Position numbers and translations under genes: made by a program | In this document: piece by piece, positions 24,588 to 35,620 of the stretch | Layout of the letters: every line of letters starts with the position of its first letter | Numbering within the stretch: the stretch's first letter is position 1 | Source of the DNA: Neoarius graeffei | Taxonomy: Eukaryota > Chordata > Actinopteri > Siluriformes > Ariidae | Length of the DNA: 64,000 nt | Reading direction: 5' to 3' | Assembly: GCF_027579695.1 (NCBI RefSeq) | Contig: NC_083571.1 | Span: forward strand, 50,996,297 to 51,060,296 | Notes under the pieces: generated by a model | Seen by the model: the letters and a program-made list of their open reading frames with translations, nothing else | Databases searched by the model: none | What the model was told of the DNA's origin: nothing

Positions 24588-25320
24588 GTGGGTCTCACAG
24601 CCAACCCAAAAAAGTGTGCGATTGGGTGGGTGGAAGTACATTATCTGGGTTTCCACTTGGGCAATGGGCAGGTGCGTCCCCAAATTAATAAGACAGCAGC
24701 GATTGCGGCCTGCCCAAGGCCCAAGACCAAGGGGGTGAGACAGTTCCTGGGGCTGACTAGCTACTATCGTAGGTTTATACCTAATTATTCGGACATCACC
24801 AGCCCGCTGACTGATCTCACTAAAAAGGGGGCACCAGATCCGGTCCAGTGGATGGAGCAATGCCAGTAGGCTTTCTCAGAGGTAAAGGCTGCACTGTGTG
24901 GGGGGCCACTGTTACACTCCCCTGACTTTTCTCTCCCCTTTATTTTGCAGATGGACGCGTCGGACAGAGGGCTGGGGGCTGTTCTGTCCCAGGAGATGGA
25001 GGGGGAGGACAGTCCAGTGCTGTACATCTGCCGGAAGCTGTCAGTGCGTGAGGGCAGGTACAGCACAATAGAGAAGGAGTGCCTCACCATCAAGTGGGTG
25101 GTCCTTGCCCTCCGCTACCACCTGCTGGGCCACCCTTTCACCCTGTTCAGACCACGTGCCCCTGCAGTGGCTCCACCGCATGAAGGATGCCAAAGCGCAG
25201 ATCACCTGTTGGTATCTGGCACTTCAGCCATTTAAATTCGAAGTGGTCCACAGGCTGGGGGCGCAGATGGTTGTGGCGGATTTCCTCTCCCACCGGGGGG
25301 GGGGGGGGGGGGGGGGGTCA
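24588..25320 (+). pseudogene. G2 RT connection and RNase H remnant
   Basis: RQFLGLTSYYRRFIPNYSDI is at about 24740-24800. RNase H begins at about 24945 with MDASDRGLGAVLSQE (catalytic Asp) and YSTIEKECLTIKW (catalytic Glu); the later DHVPLQW-type block is frameshifted. A run of 23 G residues (25295-25317) lies in the C-terminal coding tail, where the G3 copy has a short GGGS-like segment; slippage there would also break the frame. Confidence 0.84.
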
Positions 25321-25366
25321 GCTGCAGGCCCGACGGCTCCCCGGCCTGAGTTGGGCGGTGGGGGTA

Positions 25367-25679
25367 TGTGGCAGCGGGGGTGTGGTCAAGTGTCGGTCTG
25401 TGAATGGAGGGCGGAGTCAGGGAAGGTAAGTGGTAGTATCATTGCACCTGATGTGAATTAACCTGTGTTTGTGTCTCCCCCAGTGACCGCGCCCTATAAA
25501 AGGAGAGCGAGAGAGCAGAGAAAGGGAGCTCTCTCCTGACCTGAATGCATGTGTGTGTGCGTGTAAGAGAGTGAGTGAGCTGAAAAGCTATAGATACATC
25601 TGTAAAAATAAAGAGTTTGAGAAAACTCAGTTCTGGCCTGCCGTGCTTCTGTGCTCCACCCACCTGCTCTGATTCTACA
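25367..25679 (+). repeat. G2 3' LTR
   Basis: Begins TGTGGCAGCGG after a purine-rich GGCGGTGGGGGTA and ends GATTCTACA. It carries a TATAAA-like word at 25495 and an AATAAA at 25607. No partner LTR is present. Confidence 0.88.
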
Positions 25680-25964
25680 ATGAGTTATTCTACCATCTGC
25701 ATCACTGCCATGTTCCAGTATATTAATACTCAGGTTTCTCCATGTCAATATCATAACACCTTTAGTTTTGTTGACTGCAGCCGAATAAGAAACAACTTTG
25801 TAAAATTTGTTGTTGCACCTGTGGACATCATCCTTCCTTAGATGAGTTTCCTGAACCAAAACTAGATCAATTTTTCTCCTCCTCAACAGTTCTAAAACAC
25901 ATGTATGTTTATGAGGACCATTTAAGCCGTTGACATTCCAACTCAAAATATTTAAGTTAGTCAT
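25680..25964 (-). pseudogene. L1 ORF2 N terminus: endonuclease fragment
   Basis: ATG at 25964 opens about 95 codons of an L1-type AP endonuclease: ILSWNVNGLNGPHK (the NVNG motif), LVLVQETHL (catalytic Glu) and GVMILTWRNLSI. The frame then runs directly into the gypsy G2 LTR at 25679. The remaining endonuclease and all of the RT domain are absent; the C-terminal half reappears beyond G2 at 21490. Confidence 0.88.
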
Positions 25965-26479
25965 AACTATCAGGTATTTGGGTTAATCGACAAAATAATA
26001 AAAAAAATAAAGTGACATACCTCCAGATGTTTACCAAGATCCCACCCTCCCCAGGATCGAGAAACAAAGATCCATGTGAAACAAGCTCCCAAAACCCACT
26101 GCAGACAGGGCATAGAACAAGCCTATGTCTGCCATATTCCCTCTTGACAAACCGTGACATCAGCAATGGTTCACACACAGTCAGGGCGCTGGCATTAGCT
26201 CAGTTATCTGATATAAAAAATAAAGCATCACCTCTATAAACATGTATGGTGACAGTGATGAGTAAAAAAAAAAAATTACATCAAGGAAATTAAAAAATAG
26301 AAACAGCACACCCCAAAAACTCGACTTTTGACAAAAATTATTCCCCGATGTTCAGAAAAAAACACTTAATAGTAACATAAGGTGGTATATTCTATAGGCT
26401 ATGGAACGGTAATTAACAAATACCATATAGCAAAATCTGCACTGCAAGATCCTATATCAAACACAAATAGTCATAGTAG

Positions 26480-27070
26480 GCAGGGCCCACTAGACAGTTG
26501 CAGAAATCTGTCCATTGCGTAGTTAAGAAAACTAAAAAGACGGTCGCAGAGATCTGGCCATTGTGTAGTTAAAGAAACAAAAAAGATGGTCGCAGAGATC
26601 TGCCCATTGTGTAGATAAGGAAACTAAAAAAAAAGGTTGCGGAGATCTGTCCATGGGTGGCACGGTGGTAATAGTGATTAGCGCTGTCGCCTCACAGCAA
26701 AAAGGTCCAGGTTCTAGCCCCGTGGCTGGCGAGGGCCTTTCTGTGCGGAGTTTGCATGTTCTCCCCGTGTCCGCGTGGGTTTCCCCCGGGTGCTCTGGTT
26801 TCCCCCACAGTCCAAAGACATGCAGGTTAGGTTAACTGGTGACTCTAAATTGACTGTAGGTGTGAATGTGAGTGTGAATGGTTGTCTGTGTCTATGTGTC
26901 AGCCCTGTGATGACCTGGAGACTTGTCCAGGGTGTACCCCGCCTTTCGCCCGTAGTCAGCTGGGATAGGCTCCAGCTTGCCTGCGACCCTGTAGAAGGAT
27001 AAAGCGGCTAGAGATAATGAGATGAGATGAGATCTGTCCATTGTGTAGATAAGGAAACTGAAAAGTCAGC
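26480..27070 (-). repeat. About 60 bp tandem repeat in the L1 ORF1-ORF2 spacer
   Basis: Around four units containing GAGATCTGYCCATTGTGTAG followed by an A-rich stretch (about 26490-26640, ending at 27031-27070). The last unit is split by the SINE at 26655-27028. Repeats of this size are unusual in an L1 spacer and may be local to this copy. Confidence 0.75.
26655..27028 (+). mobile_element. tRNA-derived SINE, full length
   Basis: Runs from GGGTGGCACGGTGG to ATGAGATGA, with target duplication GAGATCTGTCCAT (26642-26654 and 27029-27041). Nested in the L1 spacer repeats. Confidence 0.92.
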
Positions 27071-27111
27071 TTGGGCAGCTTTAAATTGTCCAATGGTAGC
27101 CTGTAGCATTA

Positions 27112-27912
27112 TCATGAGTCCATACCTGTGAAACAAACTTGGGGTAATGAATCGCAGAATTGGCAAGCCTCATCCGGAGTCTGTAGAAATTTGGTCTCTC
27201 CGTTCAGAGTAACTTTCAGAGTTGCTGGATACTGCAGGAAATTTGGGATTCCCTTTTCTCTTAGATCTTTCCTCACTGCAGCGAAGGAGCTTCGTTTCTT
27301 TGCTGTAGTGGGTGAGAAGTCAGGGAAGAAACTGAGTATCACTCCATCGTCTGTGCATAAGGGGCGATGATTCCTGGTTTCATGGAGGATGGCGTCTCTG
27401 TCATTATAACGTAGAAGTTTAAAAATGAACACTTGAGGTTTCCTAGTAATAGAAGAAGCAGAGGAATAAATGCGGTGAGCTAGTTCAATTTAAATTTCTC
27501 GACCATTCGGAGCGGGAAACCAGAGTGGTAGTGACCATTTGAGAAAGCCCACGGGATCATCCTTTTCCTTACCCTCAGGGAGACTGAGCAGAAGGAGATT
27601 GTTACATCTGTTTCAGTCCTGTAAATCAACAATTTGTTGCTCCAAACTTTACAAATGTCGGGCATAACTATTTAAAGTTTTTTTCTGCTCCCTCTGCTCA
27701 CCTGTTAACAAGTCGATTTTTGAGCACATAGTGGTCATGTGTGAGGCAAACTCATTCCTCAGTGTAGCTAACTCCGACATCAGAACGGACTCGAGCCTTG
27801 CAAGAGAGTCCGCCACGTTAGCTGAATTAGCACGATTGTCCTCTGACTTCGGCTTCTTCTTGTGTGGTGACGGTGCTGTTTACGCATCGTTGACATTTAA
27901 AAGTGTAAACTA
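27112..27912 (-). pseudogene. L1 ORF1 (RNA-binding protein), broken
   Basis: The minus strand first encodes a helical, coiled-coil-like N-terminal region (about 27850-27660; SLARLESVLMSELATLRNEF, then a leucine-rich heptad pattern). After frame changes comes the RRM-like and C-terminal domain: KPQVFIFKLLRYNDRDAI, DDGVILSFFPDFSP, FAAVRKDLREKGI and QYPATLKVTLNGE. This is the L1 ORF1 (Transposase_22-type) layout. The product would be the RNA chaperone coating L1 RNA. At least two stops or frame changes lie between the halves. Confidence 0.82.
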
Positions 27913-28099
27913 ATGAAAATAAATCGAATTATTCTGTCAAAAAGAGGATAAAATTCGAAATAGGGGCCATATGCCAGGAGCTCTGTCAATGTGCATGTGA
28001 CTCCATGGATGCGTCATGTGATCTCCCCAATTTTCTTTGGATTTTATGAAATCAACACAGGGTCAAAATTATACATACAGGGTCAATATATATATATAT

Positions 28100-28900
28100 A
28101 TACAACACACCTAATATTTGGGTAAAATGTCTCATCGCAAGATTCACCTTGACCAAACATTTTTGTTTACCATAAACAAGCTTCTGGCAGAATTCTGGTT
28201 GGATATTTCATGACTCTTCATGGTAGAATTGGTAGAGTTCAATTATTTATTTTATTTTTTTCTTGGCATGGACTCCACTTATAAGCACGGTCCATATATT
28301 TTCAATAGCATTGAAGTCAGGACTTGTTTTAAGCTTAATGTTAGCCTACTTTATCTAACATTACTTTATGTTAGATAACTAATTTATTCTTTAGTTAAGC
28401 TTGAAGGTGTCAATTTTGGAGCAGGGGGTTATTTCTTGGATAGCAGCCTCTTAGTCCACGGTGATCTGAACTGTAGACAGTGATCCCTCAGCTTGCAGTT
28501 CATGTCAGGGCTGTGCCATAGTGGCTCCCAGGTTGTTCCTGACCATCCAAACCAATTTCCTTTCAGCTGAGGGTGACAGTTTGGGTTTTCTTGAAGCAAA
28601 GTGTCTTGCCAAAGTAACTCATCTCATCTCATTATCTCTAGCCGCTTTATCCTGTTCTACAGCATCGCAGGCAAGCTGGAGCCTATCCCAGCCGACTACT
28701 GGCGAAAGGCGGGGTACACCCTGGACAAGTCACCAGGTCATCACATGGCTTGCCAAAGTAACTATACCTCACAGTAACTTGGATACAAGTGTTTGAACTG
28801 ATCTTGGAATTTGCAGTTGGCTCCAAGAGACATCCTGTATATCTGTGAACCTCTTTCTCAGATCTGTACTGAGCTCCTTGGACTTTCTCATTTTATTGTG
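28100..28900 (-). pseudogene. Degenerate Tc1-like transposase in the outer transposon
   Basis: On the minus strand near 28325-28260 the words SPDFNAIENIW can be read, matching the SPDLNPIEN(L/I)W block with the last catalytic Glu of Tc1 transposases. Up- and downstream the frame is lost, and a SINE fragment (28619-28746) is inserted. Only scraps remain. Confidence 0.6.
28619..28746 (-). mobile_element. tRNA-derived SINE, 3' fragment
   Basis: Only the last part of the SINE (GATGA tail and preceding about 120 bp) is present. CTTGCCAAAGTAACT-like words flank both sides (about 28605 and 28749), probably the target duplication. Confidence 0.8.
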
Positions 28901-29308
28901 TGTTGGTAAATCCAAGGAGTGCTGTAAACAAACCATTTTTATGAAAGCACACAGAAGCTACCAGCTCTAGTCAATCATGATCACTAACAGAAAGTTAAGA
29001 GACCTCGGCCTTGGCAAGATAAGAGACATTTTGGAAGTTTCAGCACCTCTGAATTAATAATCTGAGTGAGCGTATGTACATTTTTGACCCTGTACGCATA
29101 ATTTTGACCCTGGGTTGATTTCAGAAAACCCAAAGAAAATTAAAACTTGTGCACCAAACTTGTTTTTTGTTAATAAAAGATATATGCTGTACAATCATTC
29201 TGCCACAGAAAAAGAACAATTCAAAGAAATTACTGAAAGCCCAAATATTGCCATGACATTCATATCCAAGATGACATTCATGTCGCTGTATATAAACTTT
29301 TGACCACA

Positions 29309-29310
29309 AC

Positions 29311-29378
<68 letters not shown>
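29309..29378. repeat. (TG)n(TA)n microsatellite
   Basis: GTGTGTGTG passing into about 25 TA units, beside the right end of the outer Tc1-like transposon. A partial end of the TIR element seen at 15743 follows at about 29393-29420. Confidence 0.92.
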
Positions 29379-29384
<6 letters not shown>

Positions 29385-29463
29385 GGGGTCAATTGATTAA
29401 AATATTTAATCATGACTCACTGCATTATTGTTTTAATCTGTTCGAAATGTACCTTAAAGGGAT

Positions 29464-29651
29464 TGTAGCAAATCCCTGATGTAGGTGGAGTACAGAAGCA
29501 TGGCAGGTGGGACCTGAAGTTCTTACAAACTTTTATTTTTAAAGAGAGATCTATAGCTTTTCAGCCTCACTCCCACACACGCGTGCACACACTGCATTCT
29601 GGTCGGGAGCCTCTTTTCTCTGCTCTCCCCCTCCTTTTATGCTCCATCCTT

Positions 29652-29708
<57 letters not shown>

Positions 29709-29802
29709 TAATTGACAGCAGTTGGAATGACTTAGCCACTTACCTTCCCCAACCCTGCCCTCCATTCACAGACTGCTGCCTGGCCATGCCCCCGCTGCCA
29801 CA
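29464..29802 (-). repeat. G4 3' LTR with internal (CA)n
   Basis: Minus strand TGTGGCAGCGGGGGC to TTTGCTACA. A CA microsatellite of about 25 units (29658-29706) interrupts the LTR and accounts for its extra length. Confidence 0.85.
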
Positions 29803-32324
29803 TACCCTCACCTCCCAACTCAGGCCGGGAAGCCATCCGGCCTGAAGCTGACTCCCCTCTGATGGGACAGGAAGTCCGCCACCACCATCTGTGCCCCTGG
29901 CCTGTGGATCACCTTGAACTTAAATGGCTGGAGGGCGAGATACCAACGGGTGATCCATGCATTGGCATCCTTCATGCAGTGGAGCCACTGGAGGGGCACG
30001 TGGTCTGAACAGAGAGTGAAAGGGTGCCCCAGCAGGTAGTATCGGATGCCGACGACTGCCCACTTGATGGCAAGATACTCTTTTTTGATGGTGCTGTACT
30101 TGCTTTCACACATCGAGAGTTTCTGGCTGATATACAGCACGGGGTGCTCCTCGCCCTCCACCTCCTGGAACAAAACAGCCCCCAGCCCTCTGTCCGATGC
30201 ATCAGTCTGTAAAATAAATTGGAGAGAAAAGTCAGGGGAGTGTAAAAGTGGCCCCCCACACAGTGCAGCTTTTACCTCAGAGAAAGCCTTTTGGCACTGC
30301 TCCGTCCATTGGACTGGATCTGGAGCCCTGTTTTAGTGAGATCGGTTAGCGGGCTGGTGACGTCAGAATAATTAGGTAGAAACCTACGATAATAGCCAGC
30401 CAGCCCCAGGAACCATCTCACCTCCTTTTTGGTCTTGGGCCTTGGGCAGGCTGCAATCACTGCTGTCTTGTTAATTTGGGGACGCACCTGCCCATGACCC
30501 AAGTGGAACCCCAGATACCATACTTCCACCAGCACAATTGCACACTTTTTTGGGTTAGCCGTGAGGCCAGCTTGCCTCAGTGACTTTCAAATGGCCCTCA
30601 GGTGTTCCATGTGCCGCGGCCAATCATGGCTGTAGATTATTATCTCATCCAGATATGTTGCCGCATAGGCAGCGTGAGGGCGGAGGACCCTGCCCATAAG
30701 CCGCTGGAATGTAGTGGGTGCCCCAAACAACCCAAAAGGGAGCATGACAAATTGGTGTAATCCAAACGGTGTCGAAAAGGCCGTTTTCTCTTGGGATAGA
30801 GGAGTCAAGGGGATCTGCCAATATCCCTTTCTTAGATCCAGTGTCGAATAAAAGCAAGCAGCACTTAACTGAACAAGCTACTCATCAATGCAAGGCATTG
30901 GGTATGTGTCAAAATTTTTTTGACCTTTCTATAGTCCACACAGAACCGGACCGACCTATTGGTCTTGGGAACCAGGACCACTGGGCTGCTCCAGTCACTG
31001 TGGGACTCCTTGATTATGTCCATTTCAAGCATGGCCTTGAGTTTGTCCCGAACCACCTTTTTCTTATGTTCGGGCAAGCGGTAAGGGCGGCTACGCACTA
31101 CCACCCCCGGGGGTGTTTCGATGTGGTGTTTTATGAGGTGGGTACAATAAGGAAGGGGCGAGAACACATCAGAAAATTCCTTTTGCAACTTGGCTACCTC
31201 CGTGAGTTGGGCCAGTGAGAGGTGGTCTCCACAAGGGACCAGAGTGGTCCGAGATGTTATCTTTTTCATCTCCGGCCCCAGCTCCGCCTTCTCCAGGACT
31301 ACTGATGCCAACGCCACAGGGACCCCCTCATTTCAGCATTTTAAAAGGTTGAGGTGGTAGATTTGCAATGCCCCGCCCCTATACATTCGCCTCACCTCAT
31401 AGTCGACATCCCCAACTCACTGTGTGACCTCGAAGGGCCCTTGCCACTTGGCGACTAATTTGGAGCTCAACATGGGCAATGATACGAGCACTTTGTCTCC
31501 CAGCGTGAACTCTCTAAGGCGCTTGCCCCTGTCGTACAGCCGGCTTTGACTTTCTTGTGCCTGCCGCAAATTCTCCTGGGTTAGGTGCATGAGGGTATGG
31601 AGTTTTGTGCGCAGGTCAAGAACATACTGGCTTTTGTTTTTGCTAGGTGAAGGTCCCTCCTCCCAGTTTTCCCGTAGCATGTCCAGAATGCCACATGGCT
31701 TATGTCCATATAATAATTCAAATGGAGAAAACCCCGTGGAGGCTTGCGGGACATCTCGTACTGCGAATAACAGGGGCTCAAGCCACTTATCCCAATTACG
31801 TGCATCTTTACTTACGAATTTCCGGATTATGTTCTTAAGTGTTTGGTTAAATCACTCTACTAAGCCGTCCATTTGTGGGTGATAGACACTGGTGCGGATA
31901 GACTTAATCCCCAATAATCCATACAGCTCGCGCAGTGTGTGTGACATAAATGAAGTGCCTTGGTCTGTCAGGATTTCTTTCAGAATCCTGACCCGGGAGA
32001 TAAAGTGGAAGAGCGCTTCTGCAATACTGCATGCTGAGATATTGCGGAGAGGCACTGCTTCCGGATATCGCGTTGCATAGTCCACCAGAACTAGAATAAA
32101 GCGATACCCTTGTGCCGACCGATCTAATGGCCTGACAAGATCCATCCCAATTCACTCAAACGGGGTCTCGATTAGTGGGAGAGGGTGCAAAGGCGCTTTT
32201 GGAGTGGTCACAGGATTTACTAATTGGCATTCACGGTATGCCGCACACCACCGATGGACATCCCCACAAATCCCTGGCCAATAGAACTGGGCCATTATTC
32301 GGGCTAGTGTTTTATCTTGCCCTA
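29464..32324 (-). mobile_element. Gypsy G4, Gmr1-like, 5'-truncated
   Basis: On the minus strand it has integrase (32324-31852), a GPF module (31680-31417), RT (31317-30587), RNase H (30535-29820) and a 3' LTR (29802-29464), in that order. The 5' half (gag, protease, LTR) is replaced by a LINE fragment that starts at about 32325. It belongs to the same family as G1-G3. Confidence 0.88.
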
Positions 32325-32346
32325 AGGAAAACCCATCTCCCATCAC
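29820..32346 (-). pseudogene. G4 pol remnant (integrase, RT, RNase H)
   Basis: Integrase: WPGICGDVHRWC, LVDYATRYPEAVPLRNIS and HPQMDGLVE. Module: KWQGPFEV. RT: SDWSSPVVLVPK, KTAFSTPFGLHQFVMLPFG, with the catalytic box read as TYLDEIIIYS, i.e. YLDE instead of YLDD. RNase H: LSMCESKYSTIKKEYLAIKW and FTLCSDHVPLQWLH. Several frame changes occur (31852, 31417, 30865, 30587, 30272). Both the altered box and the breaks make it inactive. Confidence 0.86.
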
Positions 32347-33105
32347 CCATCCTCACAATATTCTACAGAGGGACTATAGAGAGCATTCTGAGCAGCTGCA
32401 TTACAGTCTGGTTTGGGAATTGCACCATTTCAGATCAGAAGACACTACAGCGTATAGTGAGGACAGCTGAGATGATCATCGAAGTCTCTCTTCCCTCTGT
32501 CATGGACTTTTACACCACACACTGCATCCAGAAAGCCACCAGCGTCATGGCCAACCCCACACACCCCTCACACAATCATTTCACCCTCCTGCCATCTGGA
32601 CAAAGGTACCAAAGCATTCGGGCCTTCACAGCCAGACTCTGCAACAGTTTCTTCCCACATGCAATCAGATTCCTCAACTCTGAGAGACTGGACTGATTCT
32701 CATGGACTGTTGATCACACCACTCGCACTGCAATCCTGGTACAGTGGACAACAATGCATTATTGCCTAAGAATGTTTACAATGTATCTTGTACACACACA
32801 AAGAGTACATTTATTTATTTCACTTTACATACTACCTCAATATGCACACTCAACTCTGCACCTTATGTTGCTTGTGTCTGCACTTTATATTGTTTCATTT
32901 ACTGTCTTTACTGTTTGTTTCTTGTGTCATTTACTGTCTGCAGTGTTGCACTCTTGCACTTTATGTTGTTATATATAGACTTGTAGTTCTGTGATGTTTA
33001 ATGTTGCACCATGGTCCTGGATAAATGTAGTTTTGTTTAAACTGTGTACTGCACCAACTGTATGTGGTTGAAATGACAAATAAAAAGACCTTTTCCTTTT
33101 AGTAC
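32325..33105 (+). mobile_element. Rex1/CR1-like LINE, 5'-truncated 3' end
   Basis: It starts at GAAAACCCATCTCCCATCAC, which matches inside the LINE at 55375-56930 (opposite strand). It encodes the last part of its RT protein (32340-32696: TIESILSSCITVWFGNC, QRYQSIRAFTARLCNSFFPH, IRFLNSERLD), then a 3' UTR ending in GAAATGACAAATAAAAAGAC. The protein stretch is open to its natural stop. Family membership is judged by eye. Confidence 0.82.
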
Positions 33106-33147
33106 ATATATAATCTACACATTTCCACTTCTGAGTTGCAGGATCCC

Positions 33148-33518
33148 ATCTCATCTCATTATCTCTAGCCACTTTATCCTGTTCTACAGGGTCGCAGGCA
33201 AGCTGGAGCCTATCCCAGCTGACTACGGGTGAAAGGCGGGGTACACCCTGGACAAGTCGCCAGGTCATCACAGGGCTGACACATAGATAGACATTCACAC
33301 TCACATTCACACCCTACAGTCAATTTAGAGTCACCAGTTAACCTAACCTGCATGTCTTTGGACTGTGGGGGAAACCAAAGCACCCAGAGGAAACCCACGC
33401 GGACACGGGGAGAACATGCAAACTCTGCACAGAAAGGCCCTCACCGGCCACGGGGCTCAAACCCGGACATTTTTGCTATGAGGTGACAGCGCTAACCACT
33501 ACACCACCGTGCCACCCT
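33148..33518 (-). mobile_element. tRNA-derived SINE, full length
   Basis: Minus-strand copy from GGGTGGCACGGTGGTGTAG to the GATGA tail. One internal GT-rich block is shortened. A target duplication was not clear. Confidence 0.88.
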
Positions 33519-33689
33519 TGCATCTAAATATTGTGTTCATAATTGTGACAGCCACTGGGCCTTTTCTGTCATGTTCTTATTGTGTCTGCTCCCCAGTGCT
33601 GAGGTGTGATTGTGGACGGGGCTGCCCCTTTCCAGCTGATTGACTACCCTGGCATGCAGGTGTAGCCAAGGCTTATTAGAAGCGATTCC

Positions 33690-33772
33690 CATGGGTTGAG
33701 ATGCTCATCTCATCTCATCTCATCTCATCTCATCTCATCTCATCTCATCTCATTATCTCTAGCCACTTTATC
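33690..33772 (-). repeat. SINE tail scrap with expanded (TCATC)n
   Basis: About ten ATCTC/TCATC units followed by TTATCTCTAGCCACTTTATC, the end of the same SINE on the minus strand. Confidence 0.8.
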
Positions 33773-34233
33773 AAGTTTTTATATCATTTTACCAAAATGT
33801 TATTTCCTGAATGTTTCTGAAGTATGTTTCATTGTGTCTTGTCAAATAACCATCAATGATTGTAACAGTGTTTCATGTGAAGAAGCCTTAATGCATTCTG
33901 TAGCAACCCATAACAGTTTTGTTAATAATCATTTGTGGATCTGTTTATTCATTTTAACTCGGCCAGAAAAGGCATGAGAAAAAAAAAGAAAAATTCTAAG
34001 AGCAGCACTTTTCACCATGTCATTTTCATCTAGGTTTCCTTGTGGTGCAGCCCTCTCGTGGCTTCAGCAGATTTTCATCTCAGTGGCCTGTCTGTGACTT
34101 TAGTAAGTGGCCGTTATAAACTTGTAGAAACCTTGCATTAGACACACCCATAACTACACAGTACACACTCTGTCTCATTGTGATTTGTTTTTCAAGGCTG
34201 CTCTGCCAAGATATCACTTCACACTTTGTGATC
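33773..34233. other. Unassigned sequence upstream of receptor copy B
   Basis: No ORF of note, repeat or known element recognised. It does not obviously match the upstream flank shared by receptor copies A and C. Confidence 0.5.
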
Positions 34234-34604
34234 ATGGATGACATATATTTTGGGGACTGGTATTTTAGCGTTTATGATGGTAATCCAATCATTATCTTCG
34301 TGGTTATGATGATGGCCTGATGATCAGTGTCTCCCTTGTTACTGGTGTGTGTGTAAGCCTGCCAGCTTTGATTTGGGATCTTCATGTTCTTTACACTCTC
34401 CACAAACATGGAGGCCACATTTCAGCCTTCATCATCCTCCTCATCATCAATGACTTGGCTGAGCTGCTCCTGAGTGCAATTATAGCATCAAATGTAATAG
34501 ACAGCCTTGTAAAGTTCAGTGTGACAAGATCATTAAAACCTTGAAAAGCTGCCAGATATGTGTAGGTGCATTTGGGTAATTGAGTGATCAATCTCATTAA
34601 ATCT

Positions 34605-34760
34605 GAAGGTTAATAATTAAAATTGAATCAGTCTCATTTTATCATTAGATCACTCATGGAATCAGTCTCATTTGAATCATACCATTGAATCATTTTCATT
34701 GAATCAGTCTCATATTATCATTAAATCACTCATGGAATCAGTCTCATTAATTAATACCAT
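34605..34760. repeat. Short tandem repeat around GAATCAGTCTCATT
   Basis: The words GAATCAGTCTCATT and ATCACTCATGGAATCAGTCT recur two to four times in diverged units of roughly 65-80 bp. Confidence 0.7.
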
Positions 34761-34989
34761 TAATTTTGGTGCTTAATAATAAATTACCAAACAGCCAAAT
34801 TATGGTATATTCCAAATTATTATGATCACTTACCATATTACATAAATCATATGCACCTTTGAATTCTTGGAGATTGGGGACTTCAAAGATATTGGAACAC
34901 AAACACACAGTTTCAATAATAAATGAATTTATTATAACAAAGATAAAAATGAATAATGGCAGTTGAAATATATACAAACAGTGAGATAT

Positions 34990-35620
34990 CCTTGATGAGC
35001 GTGTGTGTGTGCGTATGTGTGTGTGTGTGTGTGTGCGCGTGTTGTGGTGAAGGCAAAAGATTAGCTTTGTGTGCTAATTAAGATGTGTTCGTGTGTGTGT
35101 GAGAGAGAGAGAGGCCTTGTGTGTGTGTGGTCTACACAAAAGAATTAGCTCTGGTAGCTAACTCCATGTGTGTTTGTGGGGGAGGAGTTGACCACGTGGT
35201 AAGGTCTATGGCCTAGCAAAAGAAAGAAGCTAGCGTGGGATGCTAACTGAGGTGTGTTTGTGAGGCCAGGTGAGGCCTGTGACCATGTGTTTGTGTGTGT
35301 CAGGCCTGGTGAGGCCTGGTGACCACGTGTTCATGTAGGCCTAGATTAACCTCGTGTGGCTAAGCTAAGACAAAGGAATGCTAGCTAAGGTGTGTTTGTG
35401 AGAGGCCACGTGTTTGTGTAGGCCTAGATTAGCCTTGTGTTTAGCTAAGGCAATGGAAAGCTAGCTAAGGTGTGTTTGTGTGTGTGGGGGAGGACCACCA
35501 CGTGGTAAGGCCTATGGCCTAGCAAAAGAAAGGCTAGCGTGGGTTGCTAGCTAAGGTAAAGGAATGCTAGCTAAGGTGTGTTTGTGTGTGGGGGGGAGGA
35601 TGGCCACGTGTTTCTAAGAC
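34990..35620. repeat. GT-rich minisatellite with GCTAGC words
   Basis: Irregular units alternate AAGGTGTGTTTGTGTGTG with GGCCTAGCAAAAGAAAG and ATGCTAGCTAAGG. There are about six to eight units of variable length. Confidence 0.75.

Larger units (their letters stand above)
21497..25679 (+). mobile_element. Gypsy G2, Gmr1-like, 5' end deleted
   Basis: It starts abruptly inside the first codons of gag, next to L1 sequence, with no 5' LTR. It runs through gag, CCHC knuckle, protease, integrase, RT and RNase H to a 313 bp 3' LTR (25367-25679). The pol order is integrase before RT. It lies inside L1 ORF2, and a block of L1 ORF2 (rest of endonuclease plus RT) is missing on its left side. One deletion probably removed both that block and the gypsy 5' end. 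Confidence 0.88.
16699..28028 (-). mobile_element. L1/Tx1-like LINE, 5' complete, heavily interrupted
   Basis: Flanked by the exact 17 bp target duplication AATTTTCTTTGGATTTT (16682-16698 and 28029-28045), it lies inside the outer Tc1-like TIR. On the minus strand it has ORF1 (27900-27112), a spacer with 60 bp tandem repeats, the ORF2 start (25964) and the ORF2 C-terminal half (21490-19984). The middle of ORF2 is lost at the gypsy G2 junction. Nested inside are G2 (21497-25679), a SINE (26655-27028) and a hAT element (16900-19884). Confidence 0.88.
16500..29314 (-). mobile_element. Old Tc1-like transposon split by an L1 insertion
   Basis: The left end (CACTTGTGGTCAGTAGTTTA) and right end (mirrored as CACAGTTGTGGTCAAAAGTT) are inverted. 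They continue to match inward through ACAGAAAAGAAC-type and GTGCACAAGTTT words to 16698 and 29115. This is the long-TIR layout of Sleeping-Beauty-like Tc1 elements. An L1 (16699-28028) separates the left end from the body. Its remaining body, about 1.3 kb, has only a degenerate transposase and a partial SINE. Confidence 0.8.

Noticed and set aside
29195-29413. Minus-strand 72-codon ORF through the TA repeat
   Set aside because: It is translation of the microsatellite (alternating Ile and Tyr).
34990-35620. Possible CRISPR-like array
   Set aside because: Units vary in length, spacers are not unique and the context is eukaryotic; it is a minisatellite.
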